The notes under the pieces are model-generated. The model saw nothing but the letters and a program-made list of their open reading frames with translations, was not told the DNA's origin and did no database searches. A stretch of DNA of 64,000 bases. Origin: Tetragonia tetragonoides (taxonomy: Eukaryota; Streptophyta; Magnoliopsida; Caryophyllales; Aizoaceae). How positions within the stretch are numbered: the first letter of the stretch is position 1; every line of letters starts with the position of its first letter. The stretch is taken from positions 372,001 through 436,000 of the forward strand of contig CM076144.1 in NCBI GenBank assembly GCA_038025085.1. The letters are read 5' to 3'. Position numbers and translations under genes: made by a program. This document shows positions 36,601-52,800 of the stretch, piece by piece.

Positions 36601-37647
36601 TCCCCCTTTTTCTGTATGTTTTCTACCTTTCGTATTCTCGAAAGAAAAAGGATGGTCTGGCTGAGCGGCCAGATGCTGCATTTGATTCAACTCACCCCCA
36701 AAGGATGTCAGCATTGATATTTTTGGGCCGCTGTTATAATGTGTTTCCATGACTAAGAACGGTATGCAAAAAATCATTTATGTGCACTTGCTGTCTTATA
36801 AGAAAGAATGTTGCAGCCATGAGAGCTGAACTTGCTTGGAGAGTTCTGAATATATGTGTTCATTGATCCTAACTCTCTGTTTCCTAAGCTGTTTTTAATT
36901 TGTGCATTTTAGGTACAATCTGGTGCAATAACTGAACCTTTGTGGGATGCAGCCACAGTCCCTTACCAATATCCAAGTAATGAGGCGTTTGTTCGTGAGT
37001 ATACCATTAAGTTGCTCAGTTCATCGTTTCCTAACATGACGTCTGCTGAGGTACTCTTCTAGTCGTGTGTGAAACTGTCTCCATGAAGTTGCCGAGTTTC
37101 ATTTTTTAACCAAGTGGTCTTTCAGGTTACCCAATTTGTCAGCGGAATATTTGATTCCACAAATGATCTTCCCACATTCAAGAATCACATACGGGACTTC
37201 TTGGTTCAATCAAAGGAGTTTTCAGCTCAGGTAAACTTAGCTTTGGTATTTTGTTTAGTTTGGACCTTGTTTCGAGCTCCACCTCCACAAAGGAGGCTCC
37301 TTACCATTTCCTCTTTAGGTACCAATGCCTTGTGGTGGGCATATGCTCTGTTTTTTTAGTTGAGGGTGGGGGGGGGGGGGTATTTGTTCTGTTTCTCATT
37401 TATATATAGCAGTTCCTCGTTTGTACATTTAGTTGGGTAGACGTGTGATGGATCAATAATTCAATATCATTGTAGTTTCCTGCTAATAGCCTACGCAAGC
37501 ATAACCCCTGCTGTTATTCTGCAGGATAACAAAGATCTTTATGCGGAAGAGACTGCTGCTCAAAGAGAGAGGGAACGTCAAAGAATGCTCACCATTCCTG
37601 GACTTATTGCTCCTAACGAAATACAAGATGAAATGTTGGATTCATAG
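21678..37647 (+). CDS. XPO1: Exportin-1 (CRM1), complete, 32 exons
   Basis: Nuclear export receptor that carries leucine-rich NES cargo through the nuclear pore with Ran-GTP. Exons: 21678-21776, 22973-23089, 24352-24444, 24608-24679, 25083-25190, 25274-25356, 25734-25872, 25970-26038, 26119-26196, 26440-26502, 26598-26642, 26912-27019, 27114-27212, 27452-27655, 27876-27935, 29293-29403, 29649-29746, 29944-30052, 30906-30971, 31209-31307, 31391-31471, 31553-31642, 33273-33358, 33472-33552, 33674-33856, 34378-34444, 35701-35811, 35990-36097, 36180-36317, 36913-37050, 37126-37230, 37525-37647. They total 3,231 bases: 1,076 codons plus stop, the usual length, with consistent phases and no lesion. 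Order: importin-beta N-domain (exons 1-3), Xpo1 domain (exons 4-8), HEAT repeats, CRM1 C-domain, then [13 protein letters not shown] and EMLDS at the end. The NES-groove cysteine targeted by leptomycin B is kept ([15 protein letters not shown] at 29359). Intron 11 starts with GC. Confidence 0.97.
23178..23395 (+). repeat. 109-bp tandem duplication in XPO1 intron 2
   Basis: Two adjacent copies with a period of 109 bases (CTTCGCTCAG at 23181 and 23290). They differ at a handful of positions. The minus strand is open across both, which makes a spurious ORF. No known element. Confidence 0.85.
25474..25567 (+). repeat. SINE-derived 3' module (TS/SolS-like)
   Basis: Contains AACAGCCTCTCTG...GGGGTAAGGCTGTGTACA, the conserved 3' part of tobacco TS/SolS-type tRNA-derived SINEs. 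It lies in XPO1 intron 6. It is degraded and lacks the tRNA-like head and the TTG tail. Confidence 0.6.
28060..28173 (+). repeat. SINE-derived 3' module with TTG tail (TS/SolS-like)
   Basis: Reads AATAACCTCTCTAC, then GGGGTAAGGCTGCGTACATC, then CCTCCCC, and ends in a GAGTTGTTGTTGTTG tail near 28153-28168. This is the most complete of four related copies here. It lies in XPO1 intron 15. TTG repeats are the typical tail of this SINE class. Flanking TTTGCACGGAAAATG at 28048-28062 and 28170-28184 is a probable 15-bp target-site duplication, which puts the insert between them. Confidence 0.7.
28313..29114 (-). mobile_element. 5'-truncated LINE in XPO1 intron 15
   Basis: The minus strand is open from 29076 to 28411 (221 codons) and encodes the zf-RVT/C-terminal part of a plant [53 protein letters not shown], and WLERNSRIF. 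The 3' end lies at the low coordinate, with TTATCTAAAAA and an A tail on the minus strand. A perfect 11-bp target-site duplication (TACTAGGAATT) flanks it at 28302-28312 and 29115-29125. The open frame and perfect duplication suggest a recent insertion. Confidence 0.93.
32107..32721 (+). mobile_element. 5'-truncated LINE in XPO1 intron 22
   Basis: Encodes, with frameshifts, the same LINE C-terminal region: [20 protein letters not shown] near 32140-32200, then [20 protein letters not shown] near 32370-32430. It ends TTTTCTTTTATCTAAAAA. A perfect 15-bp target-site duplication (TAAAATAGCTAGCCT) lies at 32092-32106 and 32722-32736. It is closest to the fragment at 59413-59720. Confidence 0.92.
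34523..35457 (+). mobile_element. 5'-truncated LINE in XPO1 intron 26
   Basis: The longest of the three insertions (935 bp). It encodes, with frameshifts, the zf-RVT region: [20 protein letters not shown] and [20 protein letters not shown] near 34995-35225. It ends TAATAAAATCTTCTTTTATC followed by TAAAAA. A perfect 15-bp target-site duplication (ATGTGTTTCTTTGTC) lies at 34508-34522 and 35458-35472. Confidence 0.93.
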
Positions 37648-38566
37648 GATGGCCGTTTCCAGTTGGAGTTGATACTTGGTTTCTAACTCAATATTGGGGC
37701 GCTAAGGTTCAGTCGTAGTAGATTCAAGAGGCTGGTGGATGAGCATAATCTTCCATTTCCCCCTGGAGATGCCCAGAGCTTTCAATTGTTTTGCACTCGT
37801 GAATGATGACGGTGCCCCTGTCGATATAGCTCGTGTTTTTAGTGAATGGCTTTATATTAATAGATTGGCTGGGTGTAGAGTATTTAGGTTTCCTAGGAAC
37901 ATACAGGCCGTTTTAAGGGCCTTTTAGCATTGGTATTCGTCTGGGGGAAGTGGTGTGATGTTAGTGAGACTCCTCACATCAATGTATTGATGTTGGGTAT
38001 GATATGCTGTAATACTAGGGGCGGTTTGTGCAGGATTTTTCTTTTTATTCTTTTGTTCTCTCTTTCAGGAATGGGGTTTATTTTTAGATATGTTGATATT
38101 GGCAAAGAACATTGTTCTTTGTTCTATACATACAATTTTGTTAAACTAATATTGCTTACTAAAGTAGTGATATTTGTATTTTCATTCTTATTAGTAAAGC
38201 TCGTTTAGAATCAAAGCACAGGATTTACTATTTAGTGTTTTCTGCATAATGATTTCCGAGTGCATATTAATGAAAACCTCCTTTTATATCCAGTTCCAAT
38301 CCTGTAAGAATATTGAACCATGCTCTGGATAGGGTTAACCGCCCTGTCTATCGCTGGTTCGTGGTGCAGTGATGTTGATCTGACTTTTGTTGAAGGGGTG
38401 GCAGGGCTTAGGTTGACTCTCAGATGCTAAGTCGAAGAACGGGATTTGACCCATTAAGTAATCACAAAAACTTGTTTAAGACAGTTTTATTGAAATTTTT
38501 GTGAGACGAGAGTCGATTTTTAGTACAAAAAAGGTTACTGCTCATAATAAGTGATCCCTACATTGC
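37648..38566 (+). other. 3' UTR of XPO1 and intergenic DNA
   Basis: The first few hundred bases are the presumed XPO1 3' UTR. A 62-codon open stretch at 37739-37927 has no recognisable domain. Nothing else is supported before the MITE at 38570. Confidence 0.45.
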
Positions 38567-38569
38567 TAA

Positions 38570-38819
38570 GGGCCTGTTCTCCTCAACTTTTCCCTGAAGT
38601 ATTCAGTAAAATTCAGTTCAATTCAGTAAAAAGAAGTTTAGTTACGAAAAATTCAGTAGAGTTAAATAATCAAAGAACAAATTTACCCTTTGTAATTATA
38701 GATTCAGTAAAAATAAGTTCAGTTCAGAAAAATTCAGTTCAGTTCAGTTCAGTAAATTTCAGTTCAGTTCAGTATTGTGCAGATAAATTCAGTAAAAATA
38801 AGGTGAAGAAAACAGACCC
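38570..38819. mobile_element. PIF/Harbinger-type MITE made of TTCAGT repeats
   Basis: Ends GGGCCTGTTCTCCTCAAC on the left and, on the minus strand, GGGTCTGTTTTCTTCACC on the right. TAA flanks both sides (38567-38569 and 38820-38822). The 250-bp interior is largely reiterations of TTCAGT/TTCAGTAAAA. Confidence 0.75.
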
Positions 38820-39335
38820 TAAATCGTGATCCCATTTTTCTATAAATTGGTCTCCTACAAGATTTGTTGGTAAATAATAGTACCAAACATGAGCTTTTTC
38901 TATAAAAAAAATTGTAGGACTACCAAACAAGAGCTTGAGTTTTTTTTGTTTATAAAATACTTTGATATGTACTCCTGTTTCAATCTCTTTTGGGCATCGT
39001 TCTCACGAGGGGAGTAAGTGCTAATAAATACTACTAATTACCAAAATGAAGAAGCATCAAATTAAAATGTGCATTTGTTATAATTTATTTTAGTTTGCAT
39101 TGTCTTTGAGAGCTTCATAAGAACTCCTTGTAAAATAAGAGAACGACTATTCTTATTCTAACTATTCTTTCTTTAGAATATTATATTAATAAATATAAAA
39201 AGAATAACGTAGAAATTGAATGGGTGTGAGAATAACCGTTTTCAAAAATAATTGTTACTTCAAGCTATTCCCCGAGGTTCATATTATCAAATATTACATC
39301 ACCTCCTTTTAAGGCAATACTTTTAGACTGTTCCT
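38820..39335. other. Intergenic
   Basis: AT-rich. ACCAAACA(T/A)GAGCTT occurs twice, near 38882 and 38921. No gene. Confidence 0.4.
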
Positions 39336-39481
39336 CATGTTGAGAATTAAGGAGCTGGAGAGTGGTACCACGGTATTTCTACCTTACACACGATGTAGGT
39401 TCGATTCTTATAACAAACAATTTAGGATCTTCTCTTTACCTCCCCAACTTGAGTTACTCTTAAAAAAAAAAAAAAAAAAGA
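39336..39481 (+). repeat. tRNA-derived SINE with A tail
   Basis: GGAGCTGGAGAGTGGTACC (about 39350-39368) resembles an A box and GGTTCGATTCTT (about 39399-39410) a B box, about 50 bases apart as in polymerase III promoters. The unit ends in a run of about 17 A near 39462-39479. No target-site duplication was identified. Confidence 0.5.
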
Positions 39482-39890
39482 GTTGTAAAATTTATCTTAT
39501 TATATCAACTGGTTTAGAAGTGACATATAGATTCATCCTATGACTTTATCACATATTTTACCAACTCCTCTGTAAAATGACATCATTTAACGATAACTTC
39601 TCGTGTAATGGGCAAGTTAAAGAAGATGCATGAACCAAAGTTGAATGAGCAAGTTTATTTTATTTTATTTTTATTGGTCACACAAAATAATTAGAAGCTT
39701 AATCTCAATGTCTCACGGTGAGACTGTTTCACTCGAGGGAGAGGAAAAAAACGAAGAGGGAAAAAAAGGAAAGAAGAATAATAGTGTAACAAGATTTGAG
39801 CTTAAACTTGAAGGGACAACGAATTGGAAAAGCAAACGCTACCAGGACACCAAACCGGAGAGAACCAAATTTCCTTCCCTTTTCCGACTT

Positions 39891-39896
<6 letters not shown>
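39482..39896. other. Intergenic / upstream of the ARF gene
   Basis: No gene. Open frames here on both strands are low-complexity. Confidence 0.4.

Positions 39897-39942
<46 letters not shown>
39897..39942. repeat. (TC)n microsatellite in the ARF 5' region
   Basis: An uninterrupted TC tract of 46 bases about 170 bases before the ARF start codon. A shorter GA tract follows at 40084-40099. Confidence 0.95.
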
Positions 39943-39945
<3 letters not shown>

Positions 39946-40110
39946 CAAGAATCAAGTAATACAAGTCTACAGCTATTATATCTGACGCAAATCTTTTGAG
40001 ATTTGGGGAAAACTTCACTAATTTTATTTAAACATCCATCAATCATCTCGTAGTTTCTTCCCCACCAGAGGAGAGAGAAAGAGTAAGAGAGAGAGAGAGG
40101 GGTTTGGCAA

Positions 40111-44914
<4,804 letters not shown>

Positions 44915-46822
44915 TTCATTCAATCAGGTTATAATACTTGCATTGATGCCTCTCTCCAATCAGAATGTACATCCAGCTTTCCTCATAATATTTTTCACAC
45001 TTCAGCAGGTTGACAGTTGACTCGAGGCATGGATGTCTCTTGAAGAAAGTAGCCAAGATTTTACTGCTTATATGTAAGAAATGTAGGAAAATTCTTGGGT
45101 TTCTGGTGAAAACTAATGCTTCGAAATCGGCTTTGGCGTCACCTTGCCATCAAACATCCGATGCCTTTCAATGTATATTGACATGTACGCTGTGCAACTC
45201 TGCGGGTCTGTATCGCTACATTTCCTGTAATGTGTATTCTCTACTGAGGTTGATAATGGTCACTTCCCACTGCAAGCTGGTTTATGGAGCCTGCTCTGAA
45301 ATGGGTGTGCATATGTTTGTTTTCATTTCTCCATGATCATTTCAGAGATGCAACATATAGCCCCTTTAGAACTGATTAGGTTTTGGTTGTGTCAATTGTC
45401 ACAGTTTTGAGGCTCAATCAATGTGCAAGAAATTCTGATTTTTCAGGTTAAACCATTTTGCTCGAAATACTCCTAGAAACTGTAATTTGGTGCCCTTTGA
45501 ATTTATAGGGATGAATGTCGTAAATATCCTCATTAATCAATGCAAGGATCCGAGTGATGAAAAATTTCTAGGGTGATATTGAATGTTGATAAATGATAAT
45601 GTATACTGCACTTTCAAAGGCTAAAATGATCTTTTCATGATTGGATATCTAGGTGATAGGAGCTTCACTCAGTGCCTCACTGTCTGGGTTGGTGTTTATT
45701 CGTATTCGTAAAATAATCCTTTGCCCATCAATCTTCCCGCCAGTTTCCATATTCCAACGCTCGTATAGATGTATCTTTTTTTCGTACGCGCGTAAGTACC
45801 CAAGGCCATTGTGATTTGTCTGCTTTCAATCTTCCAAGTATTCCAACCTCTTAGTTGAGGACTTAATTGCCCTCAATTCGAGAATGGTATTGTTGTTATG
45901 AATCTTTGGGTCACCTACTCACCTCCTCGTTTAAAAGCCCCGCTTCTTTATCTATTAAACAAAAAAAAAAATAATCATAATATGCTGTTTTAAACTTAAA
46001 TCTATAATATTCAGCTTTAAGTTGGATTTTTGTAGTCTGGTTTGCCTTATAATTCTTGTAGTCTGATTTGCCCTACAATTCTTGTTTGAGACCAACTCAT
46101 AGAAAAATAGTGTTACTATTTAGAACTATGAGGTCACTTATGGCGAGCAATGACTATTGTTTTATTGAAAAGTGACACCGTCTCACCAAAATTTATCGAA
46201 AGAGACTATATAAAAGTTTTTGTGTTTATCTTATTAGTTTGTCAAAATTATAGGAATTTATTTCAAATTAATTATAGGGTTAAATCTAAAGTTGCAAATG
46301 TTAGGGCACTTGCCTTAAATTAAAAATGAGCAGCTTTTACAAAACACACAAAAAAAAAATAAAAAAAAATCACCCCCTTCCACAAAAAAGGAAAAAAAAA
46401 AAAAACAAAAAAAACCCACAACAAAATTCTTAGAAGTTAACTTGAGCTCACAGGAAAGAGTCGGCTACCACAGAGCCATAGTAAACTGCTGAGTCTCAAA
46501 GTAGCAATAGTGTTCAATGGGTTGAAGGATACACCAAATCCGAATGCTAAAACTGATTCGAAGAATATCAGATGTAAACCATCATACGGTCCTGATTTGA
46601 TTATGCATCAGAAGTAAGTACCGTTGCTAATTAAATGTTTGACGGTCCTAATTATATTTCAATACTCTCTCTATATAATCCCGCCATTTTTAACTTGTCT
46701 ACTCCTTTACTCTGTTCTCATCATCCCATTTCTGAAGCGCAATCAATTCAAACAATTTCAATTTCTTCTCTGTGGTTTTTGCTTTTCCAAAACCCTAATT
46801 TTCTCTCTCTTGATCAGAGACG
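44915..46822. other. ARF 3' UTR and intergenic DNA
   Basis: The ARF 3' UTR probably reaches at least 45,300. Poly(A)-rich stretches at 45960-45972 and 46348-46420 may be tails of old retroelements. TTGTAGTCTG(G/A)TTTGCC(T/C)TA is duplicated near 46031 and 46057. The end of the segment is the RAD16-like promoter region. Confidence 0.4.
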
Positions 46823-49800
46823 ATGAATCCATCAACTAGTGGTAAAAAATACACAAATTCAAAACTTTACTTGATTTTTTTTTTCAGTATTCTTTCTTGG
46901 TTTGATCAGCTTCTTGATTGTTTAATCAGATGCTTTTGGTTATGGCTTTATGAATTTTATGATTGATACATATAAAGTTTGCATTTCTTTTTCATTTTCA
47001 CTATCTTGGTTATTAACGTTTGAAATTTCTGAACCCAGTACTTGAAAATTAGTTCACTTCCTTTACTATTTCCTTTTTCCTTTTTCCTGTTTTGGGTTGT
47101 TTAATTTTGGAACCTGTTGATAAAATGTATTTATCGGTTCTGTTATAGTTTGCTTGAACAAATTTCAAGAATTGTTTATGATTTCAATTTTTGTTGTACG
47201 ATTTTGGACCTTCTTGATTGAATCGTACTGAGAAGTTTTCTAAATAGTACTTTTCTTTGTAGTTTACTTTTGCTCCTCTAGGAATTTTCACTTTGTTTTA
47301 TGAAATAATTGAACAAGAAATTATCTTTGACCTTTTAATTGAACAAGGACATTAAATTTTTATTCTGTTAAACTTTTTTTTTATAATTTTTTTTAATTTT
47401 TTTTAATTTGGGTTGTAAATCTTGAAGCAGGAAATAATCCACCAAGTCCAGGGATTACTGAAGGTATTGCTCTCTAGCATAACTGCTTGCTACAACCCTC
47501 TTTTTTAATCTTTATCTTTTTCCCTTTCTTTCTTGAGAAAAAGTTATAGAGAAGAATCTGAACTTTGTGTAGATGAAATTGAAGCTGTGAAAAGTCTCTT
47601 AAGTTTTAAAGAACATCCTTCTTTTAGTGAAGATGCTGGTGAGGAAAATAATACCAGCAACAACCAGGATAATGGAATGGAGGAGCCTGATGCTGATAGT
47701 GATACTGATACTGATTATGCAATGGTTCTTGATGAGCCAAAGATATTAGGAGTGGCGCAGGGTAAAAGGAAAAGACAATGGAAAAGGAGGCCGAAACTGC
47801 TGTGGCAAGAATGGGAAAAGGAGCAAGAGGAATCGATTGATTTGCTTATCACAAAAAATGTAGATTTTGGTCAGCAAAGTGAGGTCTGGGATGAAACCTG
47901 TGAGCAACCTACAGACTTAGTAATGCCCTTGTTCGGTTACCAGAAGAAATGGCTTTCTTGGGCATTGAAGCAGGAAGCATCAGATTGGAAAGGGGGAATT
48001 CTGGCTGATGAGATGGGAATGGGAAAGACTGTCCAGGCAATTGCTCTTGTCCTTGCCAAACGAGAAATGGTTCCACCTGTTGCTGAAGCCAGTAATCCCT
48101 CAAGTTCATCTGGGGCTCTGAATAGCACCCTTGTTATATGCCCTCCAGCTGCTTTAACTCAGTGGAAGAATGAGATTGAGAGTTCTACATCAGAGGGAAG
48201 TGTGAAAGTGCTAGTTCATTGTGGACCACTGCGACCGAAAACTCCTCAAGCGTTCCGAGGCTTTGATTTTGTTTTAACAACATATGGCACTGTTGTGGCT
48301 GATTGCCAGAAGTGTGGGATGCTTCCCAAGCTAAAGCATGGAGATCCATTAATTTCTGCAAGCCTATCGACACTGCATTCTGTGAAGTGGGAGCGCATTA
48401 TATTGGATGAGGTTGGTTCAATTGCATTGTCTCTACACTAGGCTTGGAACTTGGAGTTTGATTTGGGGTTTTGAGTACATATTTGTTATGCTATCATTTT
48501 TCCTTTTGAATGCCACTTTTTGCTCTCTGCCTGCTGATCCCTTGGTTTATTTAATTGAGGAAAAATTAGCTAAATTGTGGCCTGTGCTAAACAACCATCT
48601 TTAAGTAGTGTCTTTTTCATTTCTTAAACAAATTAAAAAGAACAGAAGAGATTTAACCTGACAGCTTAGGATGCTTGTTGCATCAGATGCCTGCCTATGA
48701 AAGCTTAAGATGCTGCTTGCATAATATATATGTCCTGAGCAGAGTCAATACCAGGATGTGATCATGGTGGTACAATACTTCTTGGCCCATTTTTTGTGAT
48801 GTTCAGAGAATTGCTATTTATCTGTCTTTGCTTTAGTGGTATTACACGGTTGACCATTTCACCTTCTTCCATAAATGGACAACACCAATAGAAAGAGTAT
48901 TTTGCATATATTTAATTACATTTATTTTTACTTTGTTTGGCAATGCAACCCAGGCACACACTATAAAAAATACAAGGACTGATACAAACAGATGCATACT
49001 TTCTCTGGAGTCTTCTTATAGATGGTGCTTAAGTGGTACCCCTACTCATAATCGACTTGATGAGCTATATTCACTAGTAAGTAATAATTCTACTTTGTCT
49101 TATTTGTATCAACACACTGGAGGGAATTCATGATCTGCAATCCTTCCTTTTTCCTCATTTAAGTTTGTCTACACATCCAAATTGTGACGCAGATCTGCTT
49201 CCTAAGAGCCAGGCCTTACTCTTAGTCTTACATCTTCTGCAGAGACTGCGATTGCAAAACACTTAACTCCAGGTATTTTCCATTTTATCTTTCGTACTGG
49301 TTTTGTTCCTTCCTTTGTTCAAGTCTTTCCGTCGTGAATCTGTCATTGTACTTTTCTTTTAGCTTGGCATAAACTTATAGTCTCTGTGTAATACGCAGAT
49401 ACTTGGCTTACTAGTTTGGTTGTGTGTTTTTACAAATTTGGAAAATTCACACTGACATGAAATATGGAGCCAAGGATGGCCTGAGAAGAGTTAATATGGG
49501 GATGTGATTTATGGTAAATTCATGAGGAAGTAGTATCTGATTAGAATCTACTCCAGCATTTAGAAGCTGCTTGATAGTAAGGATAAATGTAGTTATAGTT
49601 GTTCAAGAAAGAGACCAAGTCCGAGTACATCCATTAGTCATTGTTGACTAAAGGAGTCACTCAAGGCAGAATAGATTGGTGGCAAATTATTCAAGCAACA
49701 TGACCACTAATGCCTAGAATAAGTTTCCGGTAGTTTGTTCTTTTATGGTTATCTTGTTCTGACTAAAGGTTTTTTTGCTTTCTCTTCTGCATTTCTGATC

Positions 49801-52800
49801 TAATAATGTGACTTCTACTCTCTATCAGTGTAAGCAGTTACTCTGATAATCTACAATGAATGCACATTGGAGGGAAATGCCCGTTGCAATATCTATAGCT
49901 AGATTGTTTCTTATGCTAGAACTGCCACTAGGCCCACTTGACTAGTTAGGGGGTAAGGCTGCGTAGACCTTGACCTACCCATAGGCCACATGCATTCTTT
50001 TTCTTTATTATCTTTTATTGTTTTGAAAATTATTAAATACTCCATGGAGAAGAGAACATTGTTTTTGTTGTCCTGTTATGTCACTCTGAAAACAGATTTG
50101 ATAGAGGTAGTTACTTTTAGATAAAATCTTACACCTGTTGTGTTTATGCTTTCCGTTGTGTCAATCTAGATCTAAGGGACAGATAGACTCACTTGCAACT
50201 GTTCAATTGTGATCTTCAATTAAAGGATCTCATTTGTATACTCGCTAGAAAAATACATGGTTGTATAGCTTAGACTTATTTCGTTATTTCCATTTGGTTT
50301 CCTTATGTGATGATGAGTGGTGACTCAGTAAGTATTATAAAGGGGAGGGTTTGGAACAGTGCTGATTTGAGGCCTCCTGGATCGACCATGCTTTATTTGT
50401 TGATTTGAAGCAGGAAATGCAAAGCTATAAATTGTTCTTTATGAACTTTCATGAAGTATTGTAGTCTTTTTTGTGCACTTCTCTTTTCAAGTGGGTGATT
50501 CCTTTACTGTTAACTGTGTTTTCATCTCTGATCCTGTTATATCTCATTCAGAATATTGTATAAGTTCCATTTTGCAATTGCAGTACCGCAATCCCTTGCA
50601 AGAATTGTTCTCACGTATCTTATAGCCGCCATTTTAGTTGGTGGAAAAAGGTGAGTTCCAACTCTGCATTCTTGTTCAATCTTCATTATATGTTTTCATA
50701 ATCTTATGACTTACATCTGTACCCTTGTACTCGTGTTTAACTATCCACTGGAAACATGTACAAAGTACGTGTATAAACCAATAAGATATCAAGGGGAATA
50801 TAATTCTGGAAGAAGAGCCAAGATTTTACTACAACACTTGGTTTTGAAGAACATTATGTTAAGACGTACAAAGAAAGGCATGACCTCAGATATTGTTCTC
50901 CCTGCTATAACTGTAAGGTTCTTTTTCAAATGGTGCCTTGATGCACTACTTTGTAGTCATTCAGTTTCATGTTTATTGGTCATCAAGAAAGTGGATGGAG
51001 CATGTGTTTCTAAGGATATTGAAGCGAACTTTTTATATTTATTTACTTTTGGCTGAAATAGGTTTCTGTACGGTGGGACACCTTCGATATTCATGAAGAA
51101 AAATATTATAAAATGGTAGAAAAGGAAACAAAGCCACAAGATAATAGGTATGGCCTCTTTTGTACTTGCTTTAATTTGTTGTCATCACTTTATTCTTTTC
51201 CCCTTATTATAAAATATGTTTCAACGGAAAGAAAGAGGCGGGGTTATGGTAGGTAATACTCGGGGATGCTAGCTTAAACTTGCTAAGAAGAGATGTTATT
51301 TCCTTGACTTAAACGAAGTTGGAAGTTTATAGGACATTAGTCAAAGTGGTTTTTATATTAACCTGATTATTAATGTACTCTGTGATTTGCATCTTATATT
51401 CTGTGCTGTTCCTTCATGCAAATTATTGATTAAGTAGCTGATGCATCAGGTTAGTTGGGCTTTATAGTCTTTATTTTGTTTGTTGTACTTGGGAGTCTGT
51501 GTGGCTGACGCGGTTCATGATGCATTGAAACTTTCACACACACACTAAAGGATTCATGACAATGCTCTTGGTGCTTTTTCTTTCTTGTCTGTCTCTTTCC
51601 TATATGACACTGAACTCTGAAGACTGAATAGCACTGTCTTTTTCTTTATTTCTTCTTCCGCCCCCTTACATGTTCATATGTTTGAGTGCAACATCAGATG
51701 TTGATGATGATGACCATCTGTTCATGTGGCAGGTATGTTCAAGAAGGAACCCTCCTCACGCGTTTGCGACAGGTGAATACGCATTTGTCTAGTCAGCCAA
51801 AAGTTATTTTGTAGGTCTATGCATTTGCGCTCTTAAATTAATACAGTTCTTAAAAGCTTTCTTCCTTTCATGAAGGTTTTATTCACATTGAAATATCATA
51901 GATGTCTTTATGACAAACCCATGTATTACCTCATAAGTCATAAGCTGCTAATCAAAGGAAATGACAAGGATACATACGCATTGGACGCTACTTCACGCGC
52001 AGTCTTATGCTCGCACTAGTTGCTCCAGGTCTTTAACTTCTCCACCGTCAAAATTTGTTGGATCCCCATGATGAGTTGCCTAGTTGGTATTTAAGAAAAC
52101 TCCGGTGACATTTACAAGGTCGTCAAAATTGTCTGAGATCTGAATTCCCATCTAAAAGCCGTAACTTCTTCATAGGAAGAATCTTAACTACAAATAAATA
52201 TTTTTGTGCGTTTATTTGGATTCTTGCCACTCCGTCTTCCTTTAAATCATATTATGTTACTCACTTGCTTCATCTCATCTCAAGTATTTGTGTTTTATCC
52301 TGGACACTGTGACATGGGTCTAGACACTTGACACTTCATTTTAGATAAAAAAAACTCCCAAACTTTCAGAAAATGGCCGAGTCAGACACGTGGAATGTTC
52401 AGCAAGCCGTTCAGTGCTGCCATTTTTTTTTTCTATCTCTGTTCTCTGTATTGTGCTCTAAAATTCCAATTCCTCCTATCTCTAAAAATCTTCTTCCAAC
52501 TAACTCAGATTTCACTCTATCTTGTTGGTGTAGTATCTATTTCGATATCAATTGTGATACCACACCAACAAAAAAGTGTGAAACATGAGTTATTTAACTT
52601 CCAATCAACTCAGATCGTATCTTACGAGTATGATTAAAGCTGGTAGCTCATGACGATGAGAGTATGAGATGTAACTATTGAGTACACCAGTTTATTTCTT
52701 GACTGTAGTTATTTGACGTTCATCTCAAGAATACAGAAGTTTAATTTCTAAATTGCTAAAAGCTAGGGAATTCGATTTATTATTTGACTTGCTACTGGAG

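Noticed and set aside
37739..37927. 62-codon ORF downstream of XPO1
   Set aside because: No domain, lies in the presumed 3' UTR and has no other support.
39645..40046. ORFs with Ser-Leu or Arg-Glu runs on both strands
   Set aside because: These are translations of the (TC)n microsatellite and nearby purine-rich leader of the ARF gene.
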